A DNA stretch of 64,000 nt from VFJQ01 sp044226525 (GCA_044226525.1 JBGAGV010000017.1:62001-126000), one strand, 5' to 3'. Shown: positions 1-9,262, counted from the stretch's first letter. The notes: generated from the letters alone by a model not told the origin. Made by a program: numbers and translations.

Positions 1-1
1 G

Positions 2-1846
2 CAGCCTTATATTCTATTGAACGCTCCGCCGGAACCGAAAGCCGAAGAAGCTCCCGCCGCCCCGAGCGCGGAGCACTACTGGCGGCCCGGCGAATGGGTG
101 TGGCAGGCGATCGACCCCACCCAGACCGGCGCGCTCGACAATTTCAAATGGCAGCCGGGCAAGTGGGAGAAACCCAAGGCGAAAGGCGCACAGTGGGTGC
201 CGTCGGAGTGGGAAGTGATCGGCGAAAACGATGGCTACCGCTATGTGCCCGGGCGCGAGGTGTCGCCGTTTCAGGTGCGGATGAACGAAACGTATCGGGC
301 CCGTTCGCTGAACAATCATCTCCGCAGCGTCGAGCTGTTTTCCAAGGTCGAACCAGCGGCGTTGGATGAACTGGTGAAACGCGCCACGTTCAAAAGCTGC
401 TACCCCGGCGAGCGCATCTGCGAGCAGGGTGATCCGGCCGAGCATTTTTATCTCATTCGCTCCGGCATGGTGAAAGTCGTGAGCGGGTTCCCGCATCTGG
501 TGAAGACTCGCACCGAAGCCCAGAGCCACGCACGGCGGACTACGATGGAAGTCGCCAAGATCGATTACCGCCTGCAACGGGCGGCGAACGAAAACGAATA
601 CGCGTCGCTGGTGGGGCAGAAGTCCGACGCGGAACGCACCGCCGCGGATGCCCAGGTGCGCCTGCGGCAGGCCTCCGAGGAAGAGGCAGCGAGTGTCTCC
701 ACGTATCTGCGCCGCGGCGATTACTTCGGCGAAATGGGCCTCGTCGGTGGTGCGTTCCCGGAATTCGAAGAACTGAAAAAACCGCGCCGCACCGCCACGT
801 GTATCGCGCTGGATCGCGTCGAACTCGTCGTCGTGTCGCGCGAAGACTTCCTCGCGCTGCTGCAATCGAGCGCCGGCTTCCGCGAGGAAATCCGCCGCAC
901 GGTGCAGGCGCGCCTGAGCAAGCAGCGTCTGCAAAAAGCGGTGATGCAGGGCGTGGCGACGAGCTTCTTCGAGGAAAAGCTCTTCCAGGCGCAGAATCTT
1001 CTCGTGATCGATCTCGACCGCTGCACGCGCTGCGACCAGTGCGTGCGCGCATGTGCCGACGCCCACGACGGTGAGGCCGTGCTGCATCCCGTCACGCGGC
1101 TCGTGCGCGACGGGCGCCGGTTCGAAAATTATCTCGTCACCGCGGCGTGCCGTTCGTGCTTCGACCCGCTCTGCATGACGCGCTGCCCGGTCAGCTCGAT
1201 CCGCCGCAAGGAGAACCTCGAAATCATCATCGAAGACTGGTGCATCGGCTGCCGTGCCTGTTTCGACGATTGCCCGTTCGGCAACATCAACATGATCGAT
1301 CAGTTCGAGATCAGCCCCTCGAACGTGGAACTCATCCAGAACGGCCCGCCGGCCGAGATGACTCTGAGCGGAGTGCGCGTGGATCGGGTGAAAGAAGTTA
1401 TCGTCACCGTCAAGGGCGCTAAGGGAAGCGAGCGCGCGACCGGCATCGAAGCCTCGCTCGGCGGGGGCAAACAGGAGCGAAAAATCCTCGTGCGCGCCAC
1501 CGGCAACGAACTGCCGGATGCGAAAGCCAAGATCACACTGCTGCTCCGGCTAAAGGATGGATCGATCGTCGATTTCCCGAGCGGCAGTGGTGGCATCAAA
1601 GTCAAAGCCGCCGGCGAAAAAGCCGAGATCAAAGCCGGCACGAAAGCCGTGAAGGTGAAAGCGAGCACGTGCGACCTGTGCACCGGCCTCGACGTGCCGA
1701 GCTGTGTTTATGCCTGTCCGCACGATGCGGCGATGCGCGTTTACCCCGCCGAGTTTTTCGCAAATGGCGCGCCCTTCGACGTCTGCCGCCAGGGCCCGCA
1801 ACCCGGCGATATCGATCGTCGCACCACCCACATCAAGCTGCGATAG
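2..1846 (+). CDS. cNMP-binding domain / 4Fe-4S ferredoxin protein (5' partial)
   Basis: The frame is open to the left edge, so the true start lies outside the window; TTG at 17 is only the first visible start-like codon. From that codon the order is: a Trp-rich segment with repeated W-x-P-G-x-W units (about residues 20-80), a Crp-type cyclic-nucleotide-binding fold (about 100-290) interrupted by a charged coiled-coil insert (about 160-225), then ferredoxin clusters with Cys near 336/339/342/346, 378-390 and 409-419, and a last Cys group near 552-567. The cluster arrangement resembles electron-transfer subunits of the NrfC/HmcB type. I infer a cytoplasmic redox protein gated or anchored by a sensor domain; the partner enzyme is not in view. 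Confidence 0.8.
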   Translation, partial: QPYILLNAPPEPKAEEAPAAPSAEHYWRPGEWVWQAIDPTQTGALDNFKWQPGKWEKPKAKGAQWVPSEWEVIGENDGYRYVPGREVSPFQVRMNETYRARSLNNHLRSVELFSKVEPAALDELVKRATFKSCYPGERICEQGDPAEHFYLIRSGMVKVVSGFPHLVKTRTEAQSHARRTTMEVAKIDYRLQRAANENEYASLVGQKSDAERTAADAQVRLRQASEEEAASVSTYLRRGDYFGEMGLVGGAFPEFEELKKPRRTATCIALDRVELVVVSREDFLALLQSSAGFREEIRRTVQARLSKQRLQKAVMQGVATSFFEEKLFQAQNLLVIDLDRCTRCDQCVRACADAHDGEAVLHPVTRLVRDGRRFENYLVTAACRSCFDPLCMTRCPVSSIRRKENLEIIIEDWCIGCRACFDDCPFGNINMIDQFEISPSNVELIQNGPPAEMTLSGVRVDRVKEVIVTVKGAKGSERATGIEASLGGGKQERKILVRATGNELPDAKAKITLLLRLKDGSIVDFPSGSGGIKVKAAGEKAEIKAGTKAVKVKASTCDLCTGLDVPSCVYACPHDAAMRVYPAEFFANGAPFDVCRQGPQPGDIDRRTTHIKLR

Positions 1847-1879
1847 TCCGGGCGTTTTTGCCCGCGGGTGGATCGATCG

Positions 1880-2305
1880 CTATCGGAGCCAGACCGCCAG
1901 CGCAGCAACTGGAACCGCGCACGCCATCAGCAGCCCAAGACAGCCACTCTTTATCGGCGCGTTGCTGGGCAGCCCAAGACGCTGCCGCTCGATCCCTTCC
2001 ACTGCGTCCTTCGCTTCTTTCAAGCCAACCCGCGTCGCTTCCCGGTAAAGTTTGATCGCCTCGATTTTGTGACCCGCCGCGAGGGCTTCGCTCACCCCCG
2101 GTGGGACGATCACCGAAGGAACCGTCGGCGGCAAAGGGACGGTTCCCGGCACACCGTTGCGCTCCATTTGCTCGACCGCCTCCTTGGATTCCGCCAGCCC
2201 GAGACCCGTCGCCTCGCGGTAGAGCTTGACCGCTTCGATTTTATTGCCTCGCGCGAGGGCCGAGCGGATCGCCGCGAGAGTTTCGGGAGAGATTGAATCG
2301 GGCAT
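1880..2305 (-). CDS. Membrane-anchored protein with two ribosomal L7/L12 C-terminal-like repeats
   Basis: The 141-aa product has two copies of a helix motif of the type NKIEAVKLYREATGLGLAES (near residues 20-45 and 80-105), which is the signature of the L7/L12 C-terminal fold when found outside the ribosome. A hydrophobic segment at the C-terminus (about 118-140) is probably a membrane anchor. It lies 12 bases downstream of the oxidoreductase gene on the same strand and is likely cotranscribed. Duplicated L7/L12-like domains occur in many bacterial proteins of unknown role, so no function is assigned. Confidence 0.75.
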   Translation of the reverse strand: MPDSISPETLAAIRSALARGNKIEAVKLYREATGLGLAESKEAVEQMERNGVPGTVPLPPTVPSVIVPPGVSEALAAGHKIEAIKLYREATRVGLKEAKDAVEGIERQRLGLPSNAPIKSGCLGLLMACAVPVAALAVWLR

Positions 2306-2317
2306 GTGATCTTCGGG

Positions 2318-3316
2318 TTAGAGCGTGATGATTTTTCCCGTCGCCGCACTTTCCTCCGCCGCGAGACACGCGCGAACCGCTTCGCGGGATTCCTCGGGCG
2401 TGATGACGGTGGGCTTTTTGCCGGTGGCCACGCAGTCGGCGAAATAGGCGAGCTCATCGCGGAGCGCGCCGCGGAGTTGTCCATGCAGCGTCGGCCAGTA
2501 GGTGGTATCGGGACAACGCGCGCCGTCCTTGTCCACGATCATGAGATTTGGGTGCGTGTCGTGAATAAAGATGGAACCCTCGGTGCCGATGACTTCGAGG
2601 CGTTCGTCGATCTGGAAAGGCGTGTTATTCGGCAGGCACCACACGGCTTCGAGGATGCACGAGGCACCGTTTTCGAGTCGATACATCACCTGCCCGAGGT
2701 CGGGATTGGCATGACCGTGAATCTTCACCGTCTGCGCATACGCCGTGACAGCGCGTGAGCCGCTGAACCAGAACATGAGATCGGTGTCGTGCACGCAATC
2801 GCCGATGATCGGACCGATTTTATCCAGCACGCTCGCCCCGACCCACGCCGGCAGATTGCGCCGCGCATACATGGAAATGATGCGGCCGATTTTGCCTTCG
2901 GCGATGGCCTGTTTCGCGGCGGCGTAACGCGGATTGAAGCGGCAGATATGGCCGACCATGAAGCTCCCCTTCGCCGCGTGCGCCGCCGCCACGATGGCGT
3001 CGCAATCAGCCAGGGTGGAAGCCATCGGCTTTTCGAGAAAAACATGTTTGCCCGCCTGCAATGCCGCGATGGTCGGCGCCGCGTGCTGGTCCCACATCGT
3101 GACAATGCTCACCGCCTCCAGTTCGGGGTCAGCGAGCATCGCGTGGTAGTCCGTGAATGTTTTCGCCGCGCCGAATTTCGCCCCGACTTCCGCCAGGCGC
3201 GTGGCGTTGCGCGTGCAGACGGAGTGCAGTTCGACGGTGGGGATCGCGGCTAGCGCTTCGAGGTGTTTTTCGCCAAACCACCCAAGGCCGATGACGCCGT
3301 ATTTTATTTTTTTCAT
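2318..3316 (-). CDS. Gfo/Idh/MocA family oxidoreductase
   Basis: The 332-aa product starts with a Rossmann fold (YGVIGLGWFGEKH, residues 6-18) and has the EKPMA motif near residue 95 that carries the conserved lysine of this NAD(P)-dependent sugar dehydrogenase family. Length and domain order are normal for the family. The likely substrate is a sugar, inositol or related polyol, but the sequence does not say which. No secretion signal is seen, so it should act in the cytoplasm, unlike many Tat-exported relatives in this phylum. Confidence 0.9.
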   Translation of the reverse strand: MKKIKYGVIGLGWFGEKHLEALAAIPTVELHSVCTRNATRLAEVGAKFGAAKTFTDYHAMLADPELEAVSIVTMWDQHAAPTIAALQAGKHVFLEKPMASTLADCDAIVAAAHAAKGSFMVGHICRFNPRYAAAKQAIAEGKIGRIISMYARRNLPAWVGASVLDKIGPIIGDCVHDTDLMFWFSGSRAVTAYAQTVKIHGHANPDLGQVMYRLENGASCILEAVWCLPNNTPFQIDERLEVIGTEGSIFIHDTHPNLMIVDKDGARCPDTTYWPTLHGQLRGALRDELAYFADCVATGKKPTVITPEESREAVRACLAAEESAATGKIITL

Positions 3317-3396
3317 GTGGGGACGCGCCAGAGCTAGCGGGACGCGCGACCGGGATCAATCCCTGTGAGGACGATCGCAGAGCAGACGCTAGCGCG

Positions 3397-4410
3397 CTAA
3401 TTCGCGTCCTTCACGCAGCGAAAGCCCACCGTCGGCAGGGGCACATCGGGGCCGAGCTTGCCACGGGTGGAAACACGGTAAGCTCCGCCGGTTTCTTCGC
3501 TCGAAAGCCACGAGCCGCCGCGGATGACGCGCTTCCACACTCCAGGCTCTCCCGGATCGTAGCTCTGCGTCGGCCCCCGGGGATTGTCGCGCGAATCCCG
3601 GCCCCGCGCCGTCTGCTTGTAGTAGTCGGGCAGATACCAGTCGGCGCACCACTCGGCGACATTTCCGGTGACGTCGAAAAGGCCGTAATTGTTTGGCGGA
3701 AAGGACGCCACTGGTGCGAGACCCTGGAATCGATCAGCCCCGGTGTCTTCCGCCGGGAAACGCCCCTGCCAGACATTCATCGCCCAGCGGTCTTCGCGGA
3801 GCAGTTCGTTGCCCCACGGGTAATGGCAGCGGTCGAGCCCGCCACGCGCGGCGTATTCCCACTCGGCCTCCGTGGGCAGGCGTTTACCCGCCCAATGCGC
3901 GTAAGCGTCGGCATCGGCCCACGCGACCTGCACCACCGGATATTTTTCGCGGCCCTCGAGATTGGAATCCGGGCCATTCGGGTGCCGCCAGCTCGCGCCG
4001 GGCACGAATTTCCACCACTGCAGCTCGTTCTTGAAATCGGTGACGGTGGCGAGCGGAGCAAAGACGAACGCGCCCGCCGGATTCGCCTTTTCCGCGACCG
4101 TCACGTAGCCGGTCGCTGCCACAAAACGGCCAAATTCCTCATTCGTCACCTCCGTGCGGTCGATGAAAAAGGCGCGAATCTTGATGTCGTGGATCGGCCG
4201 TTCGTCCTCCGCCCCGTCGGATGCCCCCATGGTAAAGCGGCCGGCCTTGATGAGAATCATATCGCCCGTGGTCGGCTGGCTGGCTGCGCGGCGGGCCTCG
4301 CGTTCACGCCTTACTCGCGCGGCCTCCCTCGAGACCCAGAAGACCGCCAGCAGGATGCTGGCGCCGAAAAAGGACAGGACGATGACGGAAGAACGAGTGG
4401 CAGGCGTCAT
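3397..4410 (-). CDS. SUMF1/formylglycine-generating-enzyme family protein lacking the catalytic cysteines
   Basis: An N-terminal membrane anchor (about residues 8-25) precedes a full FGE-sulfatase fold: the GRFTMGASDG entry motif, RLPTEAEWEYAARGG near 180-195, NVAEWCADWY, and the late RGGSW motif. In true FGE the RGGSY motif is followed by two active-site cysteines five residues apart. Here the aligned positions are Ser303 and Gly308, so copper-dependent Cys oxidation is not expected. Such members often act as structural or binding modules or carry out other reactions, for example as in the EgtB/SenA-like superfamily. It should not be taken as the activator of the sulfatase at 51 kb. Confidence 0.85.
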   Translation of the reverse strand: MTPATRSSVIVLSFFGASILLAVFWVSREAARVRREREARRAASQPTTGDMILIKAGRFTMGASDGAEDERPIHDIKIRAFFIDRTEVTNEEFGRFVAATGYVTVAEKANPAGAFVFAPLATVTDFKNELQWWKFVPGASWRHPNGPDSNLEGREKYPVVQVAWADADAYAHWAGKRLPTEAEWEYAARGGLDRCHYPWGNELLREDRWAMNVWQGRFPAEDTGADRFQGLAPVASFPPNNYGLFDVTGNVAEWCADWYLPDYYKQTARGRDSRDNPRGPTQSYDPGEPGVWKRVIRGGSWLSSEETGGAYRVSTRGKLGPDVPLPTVGFRCVKDAN

Positions 4411-4428
4411 GAAAAAAGGCCGGCGATT

Positions 4429-5283
4429 TTAGTGCCGGAAGACGACGGTTTTATTGCCGTGAATGAGCACCCGGTCGCCGAGGTGCCAGCGCAGGCTGCG
4501 CGCGAGTGCTACCCGTTCGCAATCGCGCCCGAGCCGCACGAGATCTTCCACCCGGTGGAAGTGCTCCACGCGGATGACTTCCTGGTCGATGATCGGTCCC
4601 TGATCGAGATCGCTCGTCACGTAGTGGCAGGTGGCACCGATGAGTTTCACGCCGCGTTCGTGCGCCCGCTGGTAAGGATTCGCGCCGATGAAACTGGGGA
4701 GAAAGCTGTGATGAATATTGATGATCCGCCCCGGCATCTTCGCGCATAGCTCGGGCGGGACGATCTGCATATAACGCGCGAGCACCACCGCATCCGCCCG
4801 GACTTCGTCCCATAGCTTGCCGATTTTTTCGAACGCACGCTCTTTCGTCTCCGGCGAAACCGGAATGCAGTGAAACGGGATGCCCTCACGCTCCACCATG
4901 CTGCGAAAGTCGTCGTGATTCGCGATGACACACGGAATGTCGAACGCGAGTTCCCCCGAACGCCACCGCCAGAGCAGATCGGCCAGACAGTGCCCGAGCT
5001 TGCTCACCATCAGGACGACGCGTGGGCGCGATTCCGCCGGTCGCAGCGTCCACTCGGCTTTCAGTTCATCGCCAAGCGGCTGAAAGGCTTCCCGCAGCGA
5101 GAGGAGATCGTCGCGCAATGTATGCGTGTCGATTTCCATGCGGGTAAAAAACCAGCCCGCATCCGCATCGGTAAATTGATGCACCTCCACGAGATTGCCG
5201 CCATGCGCCGCCACCCAGCCGGAAATGCGGGAGAGAAGGCCGACCCCATCGGGGCAGCTGAGTTTGAGCAGAGTAGTGGGCAT
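4429..5283 (-). CDS. purU: Formyltetrahydrofolate deformylase
   Basis: The 284-aa product hydrolyses 10-formyl-THF to formate and THF, supplying formate for purine synthesis by PurT and balancing one-carbon pools. An N-terminal ACT-type domain (about 1-80, starting LKLSCPDGVGLLSRI) is followed by a formyltransferase fold with the INIHHSFLPSFIGANPY signature near 210-226 and a conserved GATCHYV. The frame is open 22 codons further upstream, but ATG at 5283 gives the normal family N-terminus and length. No strong ribosome-binding site is visible. It lies 18 bases downstream of the FGE-like gene, tail toward it in transcription order purU first. Confidence 0.93.
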   Translation of the reverse strand: MPTTLLKLSCPDGVGLLSRISGWVAAHGGNLVEVHQFTDADAGWFFTRMEIDTHTLRDDLLSLREAFQPLGDELKAEWTLRPAESRPRVVLMVSKLGHCLADLLWRWRSGELAFDIPCVIANHDDFRSMVEREGIPFHCIPVSPETKERAFEKIGKLWDEVRADAVVLARYMQIVPPELCAKMPGRIINIHHSFLPSFIGANPYQRAHERGVKLIGATCHYVTSDLDQGPIIDQEVIRVEHFHRVEDLVRLGRDCERVALARSLRWHLGDRVLIHGNKTVVFRH

Positions 5284-5387
5284 GTGGTTAAGGATGAAGG
5301 ACGAAGGTTGAAGGTTGGGCAAGTCCGAGAGCGCAGACACACAAACCACTTCCTCCCTCCCCCTTCCTGCTTCATCCTTCGCTCACC

Positions 5388-5984
5388 ATGTCCGCCACCC
5401 CTTCCACCATGCTCGCCCTCGGCACCCTGGCCCCGCAGTTTGCCCTACCCGATGTCACCACCGGGAAAACCTTTTCGCAGGCCGACTTCGACGGCCAGCA
5501 GGCACTCCTCGTCATCTTCCTCTGCGCGCATTGCCCGTATGTTCTCCACGTCGCTCCGGAGCTCGCGCGCATCGCCCGGGACTATGCGGACAAGGGCGTC
5601 GCGATCGTCGGCATCACCTCGAACGACGTGCGCGACTACCCGCAGGACGCCCCCGAGCCCACGGCAAAATGGGCCGCGCAGGCCGGGCTCACCTTCCCGA
5701 TTTTGTATGATGAATCGCAGGCCGTGGCGAAGACCTTCACCGCCGCGTGCACACCCGATTTCTTCCTCTTTGGCCCTGATCGCAGCCTGATGTATCGCGG
5801 GCAAATCGACGACTCTCGCCCCATGCGCGGCCCCGACCGCCCCGGCAAAGGCGAGCTGAACGGCCGCGACCTCCGCGCCGCCCTCGACGCCGTGCTGGCC
5901 GGCCAACCGGTCGGTGAACGCCAGATGCCCAGCATCGGCTGCAACATCAAATGGAAGCCGGGAAACGAGCCGGCGAAATTTTGA
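5388..5984 (+). CDS. Thioredoxin-fold protein (AhpC/TSA-like, CAHC active site)
   Basis: The 198-aa protein has a thioredoxin-like fold with a CAHCPY redox motif at Cys46/Cys49 and the cis-Pro region TPDFFLF near 120. The C-terminal motif PSIGCNIKWKPGNEP is characteristic of a widespread small family of thioredoxin-like peroxiredoxin relatives. There is no signal peptide, so it is probably cytoplasmic. It is divergent from purU and stands alone on its strand before the low-GC unit that begins at 6044. The exact substrate is unknown. Confidence 0.88.
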   Translation: MSATPSTMLALGTLAPQFALPDVTTGKTFSQADFDGQQALLVIFLCAHCPYVLHVAPELARIARDYADKGVAIVGITSNDVRDYPQDAPEPTAKWAAQAGLTFPILYDESQAVAKTFTAACTPDFFLFGPDRSLMYRGQIDDSRPMRGPDRPGKGELNGRDLRAALDAVLAGQPVGERQMPSIGCNIKWKPGNEPAKF

Positions 5985-6017
5985 ATCCGAATTTTCTCGC
6001 AAGGCTCCAGTATCTTA

Positions 6018-6031
6018 GACTTAGGTAAGTC
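6018..6031. promoter_or_regulatory. Candidate operator palindrome before the unrecognised gene pair
   Basis: The sequence GACTTAGGTAAGTC is a perfect inverted repeat with 6-base arms and a 2-base spacer. It ends 12 bases before the ATG at 6044. Position and symmetry suit a repressor site, or a leader hairpin. No matching regulator gene is adjacent, so its role is inferred only. Confidence 0.35.
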
Positions 6032-6043
6032 CGTTGCCACCGG

Positions 6044-7072
6044 ATGAATCGAGCGTTTACCCATGCCCCCGCATTTTGGAAATGGTTGGAAGAAAGAGCC
6101 AGGAGCACAAAGGAACACGAGCAGGCCTTTATCGCACGCAATTTCCAACTCGATGAACGCGTCACGCCGGACCTGGCAAAAACTTATTGGGAAAAGATCT
6201 CGGATCAAACCCTCGATGACCTCCCACGCTGGAGGACGTCGCACCAAGAATACCTTCGGCGCGATGGCCGCCTTCTCCATCACTCCAAGTTGCTTCCTCC
6301 GACACGAATCACACAAACATCCGAAGAATCCTGCCCGGCAAGTTTTCGGGATAGCACCACACTTGCGTTTGCGAACGGCGAACTGGGCCGTTCAGATTTA
6401 CTGCGGATCCAAAGGCTTGATCGGATTTCTCACCGGGCTCGCTGCAACTACGATAACCTGCACCAACTCTGTCATCGTTTAATGAGTGGAGAGGCCGATG
6501 AACGAGATCGCGGCGATTTGCAGACGATCCTTGATACTTGGACTGCCGAGAGTTGGTGGGCGCCCACCTTTGCAGCCATCAGCGTCGATGTAGCCGATAT
6601 TGTTCCGCCAAACGCTCCTCCGACTTCCACCTGGCCAGACAAACTGCGCGATCAGTTCGGACTTCTTCAGCACGACGCAGACGCGGACGATATTACGGTG
6701 ATCCTGTTGCGGTATCCTATAAAGGCACTCCCGCCTATTGATGACCAGCCTCATTTGATCCCCCTCGCGGCTCCTTCCGTTTTGGATTGCGAATTGTTTC
6801 CAGCTTTCTGTCCCTCCCCATCCTTGGATCGAAGCGAAGCCAAGATGGGATGCGGCTATCTGGTGGACCTCTCGGCAAGCCTTGGACCCTTCCCGGTTCG
6901 GGAAGTGCTTCATCCACCTATTCGGCTCATGGTTGACCACATCTGGAAAATTGGCCAGATCACCACACTTATCCCGGATTTGACCCATGCCCGATTCAGT
7001 CATTTGCGGCGGATCCGAGAACACACCGCAAGAGAAGACTATGGACGACAAACGGATCCAGAGTCAATCTAA
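6044..7072 (+). CDS. Unrecognised 342-aa protein, first gene of a two-gene unit
   Basis: I do not recognise this family. The product is soluble with no signal peptide or membrane segment. The N-terminal 130 residues are charged and probably helical; the middle contains W-rich and acidic patches (TWTAESWWAPTF near 163-175, HDADADD near 207-213); the C-terminal half is more hydrophobic and mixed alpha/beta (LLRYPIKALPPIDDQPHLIP near 220-240). Its stop is 6 bases before the next ATG, so the two genes are read together. Base composition is lower in GC than the flanking genes, which suggests transfer. A palindrome lies just upstream. Confidence 0.7.
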   Translation: MNRAFTHAPAFWKWLEERARSTKEHEQAFIARNFQLDERVTPDLAKTYWEKISDQTLDDLPRWRTSHQEYLRRDGRLLHHSKLLPPTRITQTSEESCPASFRDSTTLAFANGELGRSDLLRIQRLDRISHRARCNYDNLHQLCHRLMSGEADERDRGDLQTILDTWTAESWWAPTFAAISVDVADIVPPNAPPTSTWPDKLRDQFGLLQHDADADDITVILLRYPIKALPPIDDQPHLIPLAAPSVLDCELFPAFCPSPSLDRSEAKMGCGYLVDLSASLGPFPVREVLHPPIRLMVDHIWKIGQITTLIPDLTHARFSHLRRIREHTAREDYGRQTDPESI

Positions 7073-7078
7073 GAAGCG

Positions 7079-9262
7079 ATGCCACTTGATCCGGTCATTC
7101 TGACCCATTGGAACTCTCGCTTTCGCCGGGGCAAGGTTCCTTCGTGGATTGAATTTTTCCTGGAGGACCCCAGCAAAGCGATTGAAGCGTTAGTCTTGCG
7201 GCGATATGACCTCGGACAGCTGGCACAATCCGATCCGGAAGATCTTCTGGCCGATTGGAGCAGAGTTCTGGGTAGCGAATTCATTCAGCAACTCGATAAC
7301 GCGGTCCTCGCATGGTCTCGTTCCAATTGGAGGCGATTTGAACGAAATCCTTTTCCACTCGCGCAGGCTTGGCTTACCGTTTTTCGAACCGCATGCGTGG
7401 TGCCGGGCCTAAAACAAACGACAGGCTTTTTCACCGGACTGATTGGTGAAGTGGTGGATTATCTGGAGGGTTATTCGACCTCGCGGTCTTTGAACCCACT
7501 CGGTTGGTGCTTCTCGGCCATCGGAGCAGCCCAAACCGACCGTCAACTCGTCGCGCATTGGCAGCAATGGCTGGCCTTGCCGCCTGGAGTCCGGTATTTT
7601 CAAGGAAGCTTTTTAATCGACGCAGTTGCCGCCATGCCAGCGGCACCCCCCACCGACTCCGAATTCCGCATGGATGTTGCGCAGGCGCTGCTCCGGATCG
7701 GCCAGGCTCTTCATCAACAAGTCGATTCAGGTGTTTTGGAAGAAGCTGATGCCGCAGAAGAGTTTGAGTTTTGCGCAAGGCGCACCGTTTTGCGCCGGGA
7801 GCCGCGTGAGAAATGGACATTATTCTGGGCCAATCGTCGCGCAATGCTGACCAAAGAGGCGCCGCGCCTCTGGCCTTGGATAGTTCAGTCTTTTCCAGAG
7901 GCAAAAGATCACCCGCCAAGCAGTGCTCAATGGGTCCAGCGTCCGGACTTGGGGGCGGAGGCAGACCATGTTGCTTTCGCTTTGAGTGAGGCGTTTACCG
8001 ACCAGCGTTGTGCCCAGGCTGAACAGATTCTTCACGAGCAACGAAAAGAGGCCGAACTGAAGCAGACGGAAGGTTTCATCGTGCGAACGCTCTGTAGTCT
8101 CGCCACAGCCGCTATTAAGTATGGCAAGATTAAACATGCGCTTCGCTGGGCCAGCGAAGCACATGAGCGCGACCCGCAAAACCCACGCACCTGGGAAAAG
8201 TTGGCGGATGCCTGGCGAACCGCGCGGGAATTCAAAGTAGCGACCGCTATCGCCTGGGAAAGTGTCGAACGTTTTGCCTATGCGTTGCGCAACTGGCTCT
8301 CGCTAGCGGAAGCACTTCTGGAAGTGCCGGATTCGAAGGCCGCCGCGCTGGTGCTCAAGCACGCGAAATCGTTGTTGCCGCCGGAGTCATCGAATGACTC
8401 CCAAACTCTTCGAGGTCGTTGGGAACGGCTTAGCCAGAAGGCTCAAAACGCCTCGCTCATGGCTCGTCCACAGCCCAAACAACAAAAGCATCAATCGATC
8501 CTCGCCCTTTTGGCCGAAGCACGGTTCTTTCGACACTGGGTTGCGGCAAATCCCGCTGATCCGGAGCGTGAGCGCTGGTTGCGCCGGGCAGAAAAACTCC
8601 TCGCCACGGCCAGGGAATTGGTCCCCTCGGATTCGCGGTTGGTCGCCGAAGATCGCGCCCTGGCTTTATTGCGCCATCCCTCTCTTGGCCGGAAGATCGC
8701 CGCAGAGTTGACCGAACTCACCGGCACTCCCAGCCTCCAAACGGCTTCTTTGCTTGTCCTCGCGGCTCGCTGCGAGCGGGAGGACGCACAGCGGAGAGGC
8801 GCCGATTTTCATACCGAACGCGATGCCATTCTTCTCCCCGCGGAAAAACTGGCAGGCATCCTTTCTCATGGGGCAGTGTTTGAGCCCTGCGCCAATCTGG
8901 TCGTTTCACGAAATCTCGCCTCGTTGCACGATGGCGCTGATCTCCTCGCGCAGGCACATGATGGCATTTCGAAGCTGGCGGGATTTGCTCGTCGAAACTG
9001 CGATCTTACCGGGCTCGCCTCTCTCGACGATCGATTGGAAGCAGAACGGCAAGCCAAGGCTTGGGCAGCTAATCAGGTCCGCTCGCTCGTCTTCGCTGGC
9101 CAGAATCTCGAAGAGGACATTGCCGCCGAACAGGTCCCCGAAATCCTCGCACGCATTTCCAAAAATGCGGACTTGGATCGTTTCGAAGATGAAATGGCTG
9201 CCAGCCTCGCAGCGGCAGTCGTGGACTCGGCCCAGCCCGCTCTTCCTATGAAGGTGCAATGA
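7079..9262 (+). CDS. Unrecognised 727-aa helical-repeat (TPR-like) protein, second gene of the unit
   Basis: The family is not recognised. The protein appears entirely alpha-helical, soluble and rich in Trp/Arg in its first third (WIEFFLEDPSKAIEAL, WFSAIGAAQTDRQLVAHWQQ type helices). A clear TPR-like stretch lies near residues 345-440, with alternating helix pairs such as KIKHALRWASEAHERDPQNP followed by TWEKLADAWRTARE and FKVATAIAWESV. The C-terminal third is again helical with several acidic patches. Helical-repeat scaffolds of this size often serve as binding platforms for a partner encoded next door. Sampled rows at 7081-7260 hold 98 G/C of 180 (about 54 percent), below typical neighbours. 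Confidence 0.72.
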   Translation: MPLDPVILTHWNSRFRRGKVPSWIEFFLEDPSKAIEALVLRRYDLGQLAQSDPEDLLADWSRVLGSEFIQQLDNAVLAWSRSNWRRFERNPFPLAQAWLTVFRTACVVPGLKQTTGFFTGLIGEVVDYLEGYSTSRSLNPLGWCFSAIGAAQTDRQLVAHWQQWLALPPGVRYFQGSFLIDAVAAMPAAPPTDSEFRMDVAQALLRIGQALHQQVDSGVLEEADAAEEFEFCARRTVLRREPREKWTLFWANRRAMLTKEAPRLWPWIVQSFPEAKDHPPSSAQWVQRPDLGAEADHVAFALSEAFTDQRCAQAEQILHEQRKEAELKQTEGFIVRTLCSLATAAIKYGKIKHALRWASEAHERDPQNPRTWEKLADAWRTAREFKVATAIAWESVERFAYALRNWLSLAEALLEVPDSKAAALVLKHAKSLLPPESSNDSQTLRGRWERLSQKAQNASLMARPQPKQQKHQSILALLAEARFFRHWVAANPADPERERWLRRAEKLLATARELVPSDSRLVAEDRALALLRHPSLGRKIAAELTELTGTPSLQTASLLVLAARCEREDAQRRGADFHTERDAILLPAEKLAGILSHGAVFEPCANLVVSRNLASLHDGADLLAQAHDGISKLAGFARRNCDLTGLASLDDRLEAERQAKAWAANQVRSLVFAGQNLEEDIAAEQVPEILARISKNADLDRFEDEMAASLAAAVVDSAQPALPMKVQ

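Noticed and set aside
3397..4410. Calling this gene the sulfatase-activating FGE
   Set aside because: Both catalytic cysteines are replaced.
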